From assembly GCA_963836355.1 (NCBI GenBank), contig CAWIJO010000018.1:406778-470777 (forward strand): 64,000 nt of DNA, written 5' to 3'. Under the pieces are notes generated by a model that worked only from the letters and a program-made list of their open reading frames with translations, was not told where the DNA came from and ran no database searches. The stretch comes from Palsa-506 sp963836355. Its GTDB lineage: Bacteria; Actinomycetota; Actinomycetes; Streptosporangiales; Streptosporangiaceae. This document shows, one piece after another, positions 30,641 to 38,541 of the stretch (the first letter of the stretch is position 1; each line of letters opens with the position of its first letter). Position numbers and translations under genes: made by a program.

Positions 30641-33234
30641 GGGCTTACCGGCAGGTAGACGCTGAACGTGCTGCCCTGGTCCACCACGCTGCGCACCTCG
30701 ACGCTGCCGCCGTGCAGCTCAGTGATCGCCCTTACCACCGCCAGCCCGAGGCCGGTGCCTGGCAGGCCAGCCAGCCGGGCGTTGGAGGCGCGGACGAACC
30801 GGTCGAAGAGCTGGCCAAGCTCGCCGGCCGGGATGCCGATCCCGTTGTCCACAACGTCGATCCGCCACCGCCGGGCATCGTGGCCGGCCCTGACCAGGAC
30901 CTTGCCGTCCTGGCCGGTGTACTTGATCGCGTTGGAAAGCAGGTTGTCCAGGACCTGTCCGAGCCGGACCGGATCCGCCTGTACCGGCGGCCCGGGCACG
31001 ACAGCAACATCCAGCCTGATGCCGCGCTCGGCAGCGCTGGGCGACGCTGAGCTGACCGCCTCGCTGACCAGGTCGGGGACCGAGACGGGCGCAAGATCGA
31101 GCGGGATGACGCCGTGCTCCAGGCGGCTGAGCAGCAGCAGCTCGCCCACCAGGCGGAGCAGCCGGTCCGCGTTCCGGTGGATGACGGCCAGCGAGCTGAC
31201 GGTGTCCGGGCCCAGCCTGTGCGCATCGTCCATGATCAGCTCGGTGAACGAGATGATCGAGGTCAGCGGCGTGCGCAGCTCGTGCGACATGGTGGAGATG
31301 AACTGCGTCTTAGCGCCATCGAGCGCCTGCAGCCTGGCGTTCTGCTCGGCCAGCCTGGCCTGGTCACGCTCGGCCGCCTCGCGGGCGGCAAGCTCGGCCT
31401 CAAGCAGGCGCTCGCGCTGGTCGGCGAACGCCTTGCGCTCGGACATGTCCCAGACCAGCCATATGTCGCCGCGGTATGCGCCGCCGACAAAGACCGGCCA
31501 GTAGTCGCACTCGAACGTGCGGCCGTCCGCACACTCGATCTCCTCGCCGCCCACCGGCGCACGGGCCGTGAAGGCGGTCCCGGTGCGGCGGACGAACTCG
31601 CCGGGATCAGCGAACGCGTCCTTGATCCGGAGCACCATGTCCGCCGCCGAGGTATCGATAAACTGCCCGTCCTCGCCTTCGAGGTCGAACATGCCGCAGA
31701 AGCTGCGGTTTAGCTGCCTGATGGTTCCCTGCTCGTCGGACACCAGGATGCCGGGGATGGCAGCGGCGAGCAGGCTGTTGAGGCGCCCGGTCTGGTCGGC
31801 AAGATCGCGCCGCGCGGCCTGTTCTGCGCTGAGCAGCCGTTCCCGTTCCGCCTCGGCCCGCTTGCGGTCGGAGACGTCGGTGACCGCGCCGAGGAAGCCG
31901 CTGGCGTACCCGTTCGGTCCCAGGATGGGAATCACCGAAAGATGCACCCACACCTGGCTGCGGCCGGGCGGCTGGAGGCGGCAGTCGGTGCTCATTTCCT
32001 GGCCGGCCGCGGCCGCCTGCTCCCATTCCCGGGTCAGGCGATCGACGTCGTCGGGATGGATACCCGCTGGCCAGCTGGCGCCGAGAGCCTGGGCCATGGT
32101 CATCCCGGCCAGCTCGCACCAGCGCACGTTGGCGAAGGTAAACATCCCGTTCAGGTCCGTCATCACGATGCCGACCGGCGCCAGCTGCGAGAGCAGCCGG
32201 AACCGGGTCTCGCTCTCCTGCAGGGCCGCATGGGCCTGCTCTAGCTCGCCGATGTCACGCAGGAAACCGCAGAAGTACACCTCACGATTGACAACGATCG
32301 GGACCGGGCTCAGCTCCACCCTCCGCTCCGTGCCATCGGCCCGGAGGATGGGCATGCGCATCCGGCCGACGAACTTGCCCCGGTCGCCGGACGCCAGGTA
32401 GGTCCTGGTGCCTTCCATCACGGCGGCACGGTCGCGCTCCGGGATGAGAACGTCCGGCATGTGCTTGCCCAGCACTTCATCCCGGGACCAGCCGGTGAGA
32501 TCCTCCGCTGCCTTGTTCCACGCCACCAGCCGCAGGCCGGCGTCGGCCGCGATAACCGCATTCGGCGATCCTTCGACAATCGCCAGCGTGCGGGCCTGGC
32601 GGTCGGCCAGCTCGGCGCTGTCGTTGGCATGCCGGATCTGGGCAGCCATGATCGCGGCGATGCTGCGCGTAGCGGCCCGGCAGTCCACCGCGAACCGCTC
32701 CGGGTCGCCGATCAGGGCGACCGCGCACAGGCACCGGCCGGCCTCAGGCGCCGCGTAGGCCAGCCGGACACTTACCGGCTGGCCGTTACCGGCCGGCACT
32801 GCCGCCTCGAAGTACCCGCCCTCCGCGGCCAGGTCGCCGTGCGCCGCGGACAATGCGCCGAGCTGCGCGACCAGCGCCTTATCAGCTGCCGCCCGGCGAG
32901 GGTGGGCCGCAAGCATGATTGTTTCGTTGCCCGCGTCCGGCTGGAAGGCAAGCGCCGCGCGACAGCCGAAGAGGCCGGCGAGCGCGCCGAGGATGGCCGG
33001 CTTAGCATCGATGTCCGCATCGTCCGCCAGCACCTGACCGACAGCGAATTCCACCAGGTCAACCGGTGACGCGGGCATTCGGCCAGGGCCGGCCTCCCGG
33101 CCGGCGGCCGTGCCCGCCGCCCGAGCTGCCCCGGCCCGGCCGGCCGCCGTGCCCGTCCGAGATGCCCTCATAATGTCGCGGTCCACCTGCCCCGTGAGCT
33201 CGCGGTACGCCAGGCCGACAGCGGCCGTCCGCAC
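30637..33234 (-). CDS. Multi-PAS/GAF sensor histidine kinase
   Basis: About 865 residues from GTG 33234 (a TTG one codon earlier and an ATG at 33171 are alternatives). No membrane span is visible, so it is a cytosolic sensor. Order: unstructured Ala/Gly/Arg head; GAF-like region (about 60-210); PAS domain 1 (about 225-345, RTLAIVEGSPNAVIAADAG); PAS 2 (about 350-475, LSQLAPVGIVMTD); PAS 3 (about 495-610). A coiled-coil linker, the HisKA domain with His651 in SHELRTPL, and an ATPase domain follow, with N box, DNGIGIP and GTGLGLAVV. It phosphorylates the two receivers encoded downstream. The signal is unknown. Confidence 0.92.
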   Translation of the reverse strand: MRTAAVGLAYRELTGQVDRDIMRASRTGTAAGRAGAARAAGTAAGREAGPGRMPASPVDLVEFAVGQVLADDADIDAKPAILGALAGLFGCRAALAFQPDAGNETIMLAAHPRRAAADKALVAQLGALSAAHGDLAAEGGYFEAAVPAGNGQPVSVRLAYAAPEAGRCLCAVALIGDPERFAVDCRAATRSIAAIMAAQIRHANDSAELADRQARTLAIVEGSPNAVIAADAGLRLVAWNKAAEDLTGWSRDEVLGKHMPDVLIPERDRAAVMEGTRTYLASGDRGKFVGRMRMPILRADGTERRVELSPVPIVVNREVYFCGFLRDIGELEQAHAALQESETRFRLLSQLAPVGIVMTDLNGMFTFANVRWCELAGMTMAQALGASWPAGIHPDDVDRLTREWEQAAAAGQEMSTDCRLQPPGRSQVWVHLSVIPILGPNGYASGFLGAVTDVSDRKRAEAERERLLSAEQAARRDLADQTGRLNSLLAAAIPGILVSDEQGTIRQLNRSFCGMFDLEGEDGQFIDTSAADMVLRIKDAFADPGEFVRRTGTAFTARAPVGGEEIECADGRTFECDYWPVFVGGAYRGDIWLVWDMSERKAFADQRERLLEAELAAREAAERDQARLAEQNARLQALDGAKTQFISTMSHELRTPLTSIISFTELIMDDAHRLGPDTVSSLAVIHRNADRLLRLVGELLLLSRLEHGVIPLDLAPVSVPDLVSEAVSSASPSAAERGIRLDVAVVPGPPVQADPVRLGQVLDNLLSNAIKYTGQDGKVLVRAGHDARRWRIDVVDNGIGIPAGELGQLFDRFVRASNARLAGLPGTGLGLAVVRAITELHGGSVEVRSVVDQGSTFSVYLPVSP

Positions 33235-33508
33235 CAAGTCAATTCAGCGTGAATGCCCGCATTAAGGCACATGCGTCCCGAGAGTTTCCCCCGTCTCTCC
33301 CGTCGCAGCCATTCTTACCCGACAATACCCGCCCGAATCAGCGCCACATGCGCCCAGTGTCCGGATCGGCAGCATCGGCCGAAGGCGGGGAGCTGGCGCG
33401 CAGGCCAGCGGGCCTCTGCGCGGCGGCCAAAGGGGCAAAGCCCGCCCGCGCACACCACCCAGGAGAGCGATCGCGCGATCCACCACGCTGGCGGCGGGCG
33501 GGGCGGAT

Positions 33509-34333
33509 TCAGCGGGCTAGGGTGCTGGCGTCCAGCGGTTCCAGCTCCAGCCGCTTGGCGGCGGTGTCGGCGCCGGAGGAGACACCGCGCAGGCGCCTGC
33601 TGACCCAGGGCGCGGCATGTTCCCGGGCCCAGTGAGCGTCCGCCCGGCGGGCGGCGAGCCACGCGGCTGACCTGGCCGGCCAGGCGCCGGGACGCTGCAT
33701 CGGCGGCAGCGGCGCGCGCCAGTCGGCGTCGACCGGCAGGCCAATCACCTCGCAGGCGCGCAGCGCCACCCGGCGGTGGCCGTCGGACGACAGGTGCAGC
33801 CGGTCCGGACTCCATTCCCTGGCGTCGGTCAGCACGTTCATGGCCCACAGGTCCACCAGGTGGCACTCGCGACGGGCGGCGATCGTGCGCAGGTGCATGT
33901 TGTACACGGCAGCCTTGCCGCGGATAAGCCGGATCAGCGGGAACGCGCCCGGGTCGAACCCGGCGAAGACGATCACCTGGCAGCCGGCCTCGGACAGCCG
34001 CGCCACGATGTCGTCGAAGGCCAGGGCCAGCGCGTCCGGGTCGGCGCGCGGCCGCAGCAGGTCGTTGCCGCCCGCTGCCACGCTGACCAGATCCGGGCGC
34101 ATCGCGATAGCGCGGGGCACCTGCTCGCCGGCGACCTCGCGCACCACCTTGCCCCGGACGGCCAGGTTCGCGTAGCGGAAGCCGGGCGTGACCTCGGCGG
34201 CCCGCTCGGCGAACCGGTCGGCCCAGCCGCGCATGCTGCCGTCCGCGCGCAGATCACTGAGCCCCTCGGTGAAGCTGTCACCCATCGCGACGAACGAGCC
34301 GAAGCCGCCGCTGTTCCCCCCGTTTATCGCCAT
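33509..34333 (-). CDS. SGNH/GDSL-type hydrolase
   Basis: 274 residues from ATG 34333 (an in-frame start at 34399 has no ribosome site). The catalytic Ser20 is in block I (AMGDSFTEG), the oxyanion Gly and Asn are in VRGK and AAGGNDLL, and the Asp-His pair is in DRLHLSSDGH. These are the four SGNH blocks of lipases, acyl-esterases and glycan O-deacetylases. No signal peptide is present, so a cytoplasmic esterase is likely. The final 60 residues are Ala/Arg-rich without motif. It sits between the sensor operon and the surface-glycan locus, which fits removal of acyl groups from sugars, but lipid substrates are equally possible. Confidence 0.85.
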   Translation of the reverse strand: MAINGGNSGGFGSFVAMGDSFTEGLSDLRADGSMRGWADRFAERAAEVTPGFRYANLAVRGKVVREVAGEQVPRAIAMRPDLVSVAAGGNDLLRPRADPDALALAFDDIVARLSEAGCQVIVFAGFDPGAFPLIRLIRGKAAVYNMHLRTIAARRECHLVDLWAMNVLTDAREWSPDRLHLSSDGHRRVALRACEVIGLPVDADWRAPLPPMQRPGAWPARSAAWLAARRADAHWAREHAAPWVSRRLRGVSSGADTAAKRLELEPLDASTLAR

Positions 34334-34613
34334 ACCGGCTATTTTGCCAGGCCGGCGGCTTGACCAGAGATACCGGCCGGCACTGCGGGCCAGCAGCACG
34401 GTCTGCGGGATGGACGTGCGCTGATCTCAGCCGCCTGCTGCGATCTTACTTGTTGTAGTTCTATAATCACTTTAGGTCACCTAGCTCAAGGCACGCCATG
34501 CCCGCCGCGTGTGGTTCGTCCGGGCATGGCCGGTGCCGCGCCGCATGGTGGCCGCGGCCGTCGAGGCTGACCGCCGAAGGAGCTGGTAGTGAGCCAGCGG
34601 GGGGAGATTGAGG
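34334..34613. promoter_or_regulatory. Intergenic region with a TATAAT box
   Basis: Divergent promoter region between the hydrolase and wecC. TATAAT occurs exactly at 34462-34467 inside a short AT-rich patch, a plausible -10 for wecC; no matching -35 is found at 16-18 bp. Nothing else is recognised. Confidence 0.3.
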
Positions 34614-35873
34614 ATGACGACGGTCGTCGTTGCCGGCCTTGGGTACGTTGGCCTGCCGCTCGCCATGCGCGCCGCGGAGGCTGGTCACCAGGTGATCGGT
34701 TACGACGTTGACTCCAGCCGGGTGAAGCTGCTGGAGGCCGGGGAGTCATACATCGAGGACGTGCCCGCCGACCAGCTGGCGGCTGCTCTCGGCGATGGTG
34801 CGTTCCGGCCGTCATCGGAGGCCAGGGCCTGCGCTGGCTTCGACGTCGCGGTGATCACTGTCCCGACGCCGTTACGAGACGGGCTGCCCGACCTCACCTA
34901 TATCGAGGCGGCAGCCGGGACGCTGGCCAGGTACCTGCGACCAGGCGCGACCGTGATCGTGGAGTCGACCTCGTATCCGGGGACGACGCAGGAGCAGGTC
35001 CTGCCATGGCTGGAGGACGGGTCTGGGCTGGTCGCGGGTACTGACTTCCACCTCGGCTACAGCCCAGAGCGGATCGACCCCGGGAACGGCAAGTGGACGC
35101 TGGTCACGACCCCGAAAATCGTCTCCGGGATCGACGCCGGCTCGCTCGCCGCGGTCCAGGAGTTCTACCGCAGCATTGTTGATCAGACCGTACCGGTCTC
35201 CTCACCGCGCGAGGCTGAGCTGGCCAAGATCATCGAGAACACTTTCCGGCACGTGAACATCGCGCTGGTGAACGAGCTCGCGATGTTCGCCAGCGACCTC
35301 GGCATTGACGTGTGGGAGGCGATCGACGCGGCCTCCACCAAGCCGTTCGGGTTCATGCCGTTCACTCCCGGGCCGGGGGTAGGCGGTCACTGCCTGCCGA
35401 TTGACCCGTCCTACCTGTCCTGGCGGGTGGAGCGGGCACTCGGACAGAGTTTCCGTTTCGTCGAACTGGCCAACGACATCAACAACCACATGCCGGACTA
35501 CGTTGTCCGCCGGCTGATGATGGCGCTCAACCAGCGTGGCCGCCCGGTCAAAGGTTCCCGCGTCCTGCTGTTAGGGCTCGCCTACAAGAAGAACACCGGC
35601 GACGCACGCGAGTCGCCCGCCATCCGCGTCGCGCAGTTGCTGACGGGCATGGGAGCGGACGTGCGGGCGGCCGACCCGCACGTCGTCGAGACCACGGCGA
35701 TCGACATGGTGGTAACACGCGTCGAGCCGACGGCCGGCGAACTCTCCGGTGCCGACGCGGTAATCCTGCTGACCGACCATGACGCCTTCGACATCGCCGA
35801 GATCAGCAGCCACGCTGGCTACGTCCTGGACTGCCGCCGGGTCCTGTCCGGAGAGAACGTCGAGACCCTGTGA
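34614..35873 (+). CDS. wecC: UDP-N-acetylmannosamine (nucleotide-sugar) dehydrogenase
   Basis: 419 residues from ATG 34614, six bases after GGGGGGAG; a TTG two codons upstream is less likely. The UDP-Glc/UDP-ManNAc dehydrogenase family is clear: NAD-binding VAGLGYVGLPLAMRAAE, the catalytic Cys260 in GVGGHCLPIDP, and the C-terminal domain LLLGLAYKKNTGDARESPA. It oxidises C6 of the nucleotide sugar to the uronic acid using two NAD. Pairing with a WecB-type epimerase, whose GTG start overlaps its stop, indicates UDP-ManNAc to UDP-ManNAcA. Related UDP-Glc or GlcNAc dehydrogenases cannot be excluded. Confidence 0.88.
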   Translation: MTTVVVAGLGYVGLPLAMRAAEAGHQVIGYDVDSSRVKLLEAGESYIEDVPADQLAAALGDGAFRPSSEARACAGFDVAVITVPTPLRDGLPDLTYIEAAAGTLARYLRPGATVIVESTSYPGTTQEQVLPWLEDGSGLVAGTDFHLGYSPERIDPGNGKWTLVTTPKIVSGIDAGSLAAVQEFYRSIVDQTVPVSSPREAELAKIIENTFRHVNIALVNELAMFASDLGIDVWEAIDAASTKPFGFMPFTPGPGVGGHCLPIDPSYLSWRVERALGQSFRFVELANDINNHMPDYVVRRLMMALNQRGRPVKGSRVLLLGLAYKKNTGDARESPAIRVAQLLTGMGADVRAADPHVVETTAIDMVVTRVEPTAGELSGADAVILLTDHDAFDIAEISSHAGYVLDCRRVLSGENVETL

Positions 35874-36985
35874 GCGCGGGGCGGCAGCGAATCATCTGCG
35901 TCGCGGGAGCGCGGCCCAACTACATGAAAGTCAAGCCGGTCATGGACGCGCTTGCCGAACTGGGCGCGGAGGTCATCCTCGTCCACACCGGCCAGCACTA
36001 CGACCCGGCAATGAATGGCGTCTTCTTCAGCGATCTGGGGATCCGCAGGCCCGACTACTTCCTCGGCGCGGGCTCGGGCAGCCATGCCGCCCAGACGTCC
36101 CGGGTAATGACCGCATTCGAACCGATAACCGAGCACGTACGGCCAGACACCGTCGTGGTCGTAGGGGACGTGAACTCCACCATGGCGTGCGCGCTCGTCA
36201 CCGCGAAGTCGGGTGCCCTGCTTGCGCATGTCGAAGCCGGCCTGCGCAGCGGGGACTGGTCGATGCCCGAGGAGATCAACCGCGTCGTCACTGACCGGGT
36301 GAGCGACTACCTCTTCGCTCCCTCGGCTGACGCGGTGGCCAACCTGCGGGCTGAAGGATGCCGAGATGACCGGATATACCTGGCAGGCAATGTGATGGTG
36401 GACACGCTGCTGGCGAATATTGACCGAGCGCTTGACGGCGACACCCTGTCCCGTCTCGGGCTCGAGCCCGGGGAATATGGCCTGGCCACGCTGCACCGGG
36501 CGGCGAACGTGGACGATCCGGCGGTTCTAGCCGCGTTGCTCCGAGCGCTCGATGAGGTCGCATGCTTGTGCCCGCTCGTGCTGCCAGCCCATCCCAGGGC
36601 CGCGGACCGGCTGCGCAGCGCCGGGGTCTCCGGGCGGATCCGCGTCATACCGCCCGCGGGATACCTTGACTTCATCGCCCTGGAGGCATCGGCGCGCCTC
36701 GTGCTCACCGACTCTGGTGGCGTGCAGGAGGAAACCACCGTCCTCGGCGTCCCCTGCCTCACCCTGCGGGACAACACCGAACGCCCGATAACGCTCACAG
36801 AAGGCACGAACCGCCTGGTGGGACGCGATCCCGACAGGATTGTCGCGTCGGCACGCCAGGTACTCGAGGATCCGCCGTCCCCGCAGCGGCCAGCTCTGTG
36901 GGATGGCCGCGCTGGGCAGCGAATAGCCACGGCACTGCTGGCGGGAACCGGGGCCCGGGAGCGGCCGGGGGCAATCAGTCAATGA
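35870..36985 (+). CDS. wecB: UDP-N-acetylglucosamine 2-epimerase (non-hydrolysing)
   Basis: 371 residues. It has the fold and motifs of WecB/MnaA: VAGARPNYMKVKPVMDAL, VHTGQHYD, VVVGDVNSTMACALV, HVEAGLRSGDWSMPEEINR, and TDSGGVQEETTVLGVPCLTLRDNTERP near the C-terminus. It converts UDP-GlcNAc to UDP-ManNAc. The GTG start overlaps the dehydrogenase stop (GTGA), so they form a two-gene operon supplying UDP-ManNAcA. A hairpin follows at 37071-37103, between it and the convergent LCP gene. Confidence 0.92.
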   Translation: MSAGRQRIICVAGARPNYMKVKPVMDALAELGAEVILVHTGQHYDPAMNGVFFSDLGIRRPDYFLGAGSGSHAAQTSRVMTAFEPITEHVRPDTVVVVGDVNSTMACALVTAKSGALLAHVEAGLRSGDWSMPEEINRVVTDRVSDYLFAPSADAVANLRAEGCRDDRIYLAGNVMVDTLLANIDRALDGDTLSRLGLEPGEYGLATLHRAANVDDPAVLAALLRALDEVACLCPLVLPAHPRAADRLRSAGVSGRIRVIPPAGYLDFIALEASARLVLTDSGGVQEETTVLGVPCLTLRDNTERPITLTEGTNRLVGRDPDRIVASARQVLEDPPSPQRPALWDGRAGQRIATALLAGTGARERPGAISQ

Positions 36986-37070
36986 ACGTGCCAGCGGGCG
37001 CACCACCCGGCAGCTGACAACGCCTCCGGCCGGCCACCCTCGGTGACATACGACGGGGGTGGCGGCCGGA

Positions 37071-37103
37071 CCGCCTGCGGCGGCGCTCTGCCGCCGCAGG
37101 CGG
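37071..37103. terminator. Perfect 14-bp hairpin between convergent genes
   Basis: CCGCCTGCGGCGGC (37071-37084) is the exact complement of 37090-37103 with a five-base loop. It lies between wecB (+) and the LCP gene (-) and can act in both directions. No U-run is present, so termination is inferred from the position and stability. Confidence 0.6.
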
Positions 37104-37130
37104 CCCGGAGTAGCGGGCCCGGGTGCCGTC

Positions 37131-38234
37131 CTAGAAGGGGGCCTCCGGCGTCACCGTTGACGGGAACCGCCGGGCGAAGGCCGCGACGGCGTCGTGCCTG
37201 ATCGCCCGCCACAGCTCGTGGCTGATCCGGAAGTTGAGCGTGACCACGGTCTGACCACCGAAATCGAAAGTCCGGCGCACCGGGGCGGAGACGAACGTTC
37301 CGGAGCCGGCGCCGAGCAGGTGCAGGTGCTTCGCCAGCGACTGCAGGCCGGAGTTGGTGAAGTCGCTGTCCACGCTCAGCGCCCTGGTGAAGGCATCAAG
37401 GATGCTGAACGCCGATGGCGGGTCGCCGAGCAGGTGCTCGTGGGCGATCTTGGTAAAGACCGCCCGGAGCAGTGCCTGCTGGCGCAGCACGCGCTGTTCC
37501 TCGGTCAGCGAGGTCTCGCGCACGTAGTTCAGGGCCGTGGCGCTGGTCAGGTGGTTGATCCCGACGTGGAAGACCACGCCGTCGCTCACGCTCGCGTCCG
37601 GGATGTCGACGTCCACCCCGTGCAGCGGCCCGAGCGCACTGGCCAGGCCCGCGAAGTCGACGACCGAGTAGTGATCGATGCGCACGTTGGTCAGCCGCTC
37701 TACCGTCCCGATCAGCAACGACGGCCCGCCGATCGCCAGCGTGGCGTCCAGCTGCACCCGGCCGTGGCCGGGCACGTGCACCAGCGTGTTCGGCGGGATG
37801 GAAACGGCCGCGGCGGCCTTGCCGCCCGCGTTGATGTGTATGAGCGCGATCAGGCCGCTGGCGTCCTCGGGCGCCGTGGATGAGTGGTCGATGCCGCCGC
37901 CGCCCCGCTGGGCCGGCTTCGTCCTCGATCCGGTGAGCAGGATCGTCATGCTGTGCCGGGCCGACACGGGCTTGACCGGCCGGGTGGCCGCGTCCAGCCT
38001 GGCGAAGACATTCGGGATGCGATGGATGTTGCCTTCCAGGTGGCGCACGGCGAGGAAGCCGCCCAGCGCGACCATGCCGAGCAGGGCGGCCACGGTGGAC
38101 AGGGAAACCAGCGCGATGCGCCTCCCGCGCCGCTTCCGCCTGGCCGGGCGGACCACGACGGGACCGCCGGAATCCGCTGCGCCGGCGTTCTCCGCGGGCC
38201 CGGCCTGGTCGGTGAACCCAGGATCATCGGACAT
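37131..38234 (-). CDS. LytR-CpsA-Psr (LCP) family wall-glycan ligase
   Basis: About 367 residues. ATG 38234 is eight bases after GGGGG; an ATG two codons earlier at 38240 is too close to it. A cytosolic tail ends in a cluster of basic residues (RRKRRGRR), then one membrane span (IALVSLSTVAALLGMVALGGFLAV). The extracellular LCP domain has SMTILLTGSRTK, SIPPNTLVHVPGHG, LIGTVERLTNVRIDHYSVVDFAGLASALG and LNYVRETSLTEEQRVLRQQ. LCP enzymes transfer lipid-linked glycans onto peptidoglycan. Next to a polysaccharide locus this is the likely attachment step. Confidence 0.88.
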   Translation of the reverse strand: MSDDPGFTDQAGPAENAGAADSGGPVVVRPARRKRRGRRIALVSLSTVAALLGMVALGGFLAVRHLEGNIHRIPNVFARLDAATRPVKPVSARHSMTILLTGSRTKPAQRGGGGIDHSSTAPEDASGLIALIHINAGGKAAAAVSIPPNTLVHVPGHGRVQLDATLAIGGPSLLIGTVERLTNVRIDHYSVVDFAGLASALGPLHGVDVDIPDASVSDGVVFHVGINHLTSATALNYVRETSLTEEQRVLRQQALLRAVFTKIAHEHLLGDPPSAFSILDAFTRALSVDSDFTNSGLQSLAKHLHLLGAGSGTFVSAPVRRTFDFGGQTVVTLNFRISHELWRAIRHDAVAAFARRFPSTVTPEAPF

Positions 38235-38240
38235 ACTCAT

Positions 38241-38541
38241 TGCCCCCTTGGATAGGCGCGGTCAGGCAAGTCCTGACCGAAGTTCTGGTGCCGGGGACGG
38301 CCCGGCCGGGCACGTCCGGTTCGCCGGCGCCGGGCCGGCCCGCTGGGTGGTCCAGGCGGCATCGCGCGATGGCGCTAAGGCGCCTCTCGGATCCACGTGG
38401 TCCGTTCCCCCCGGTGTCGACTGCGCGAGTCCTGCGACTACAGATAGTGTTCTACCCGATTACTCAACGTGATGCACCGTCAGTGTAGGAAAATCATCGG
38501 CCGAGGGCCAGCACCGGGGCCGTAACTGCGGATATTGGGGG
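38241..38541. promoter_or_regulatory. Divergent intergenic region with inverted repeat
   Basis: About 300 bases between the LCP and CapD-like genes. CGGTCAGG (38259-38266) pairs with CCTGACCG (38272-38279) around a five-base loop, just upstream of the LCP gene, in what would be its untranslated leader or operator. An AT-richer patch at 38440-38500 may hold the promoter for the CapD-like gene. Confidence 0.35.
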
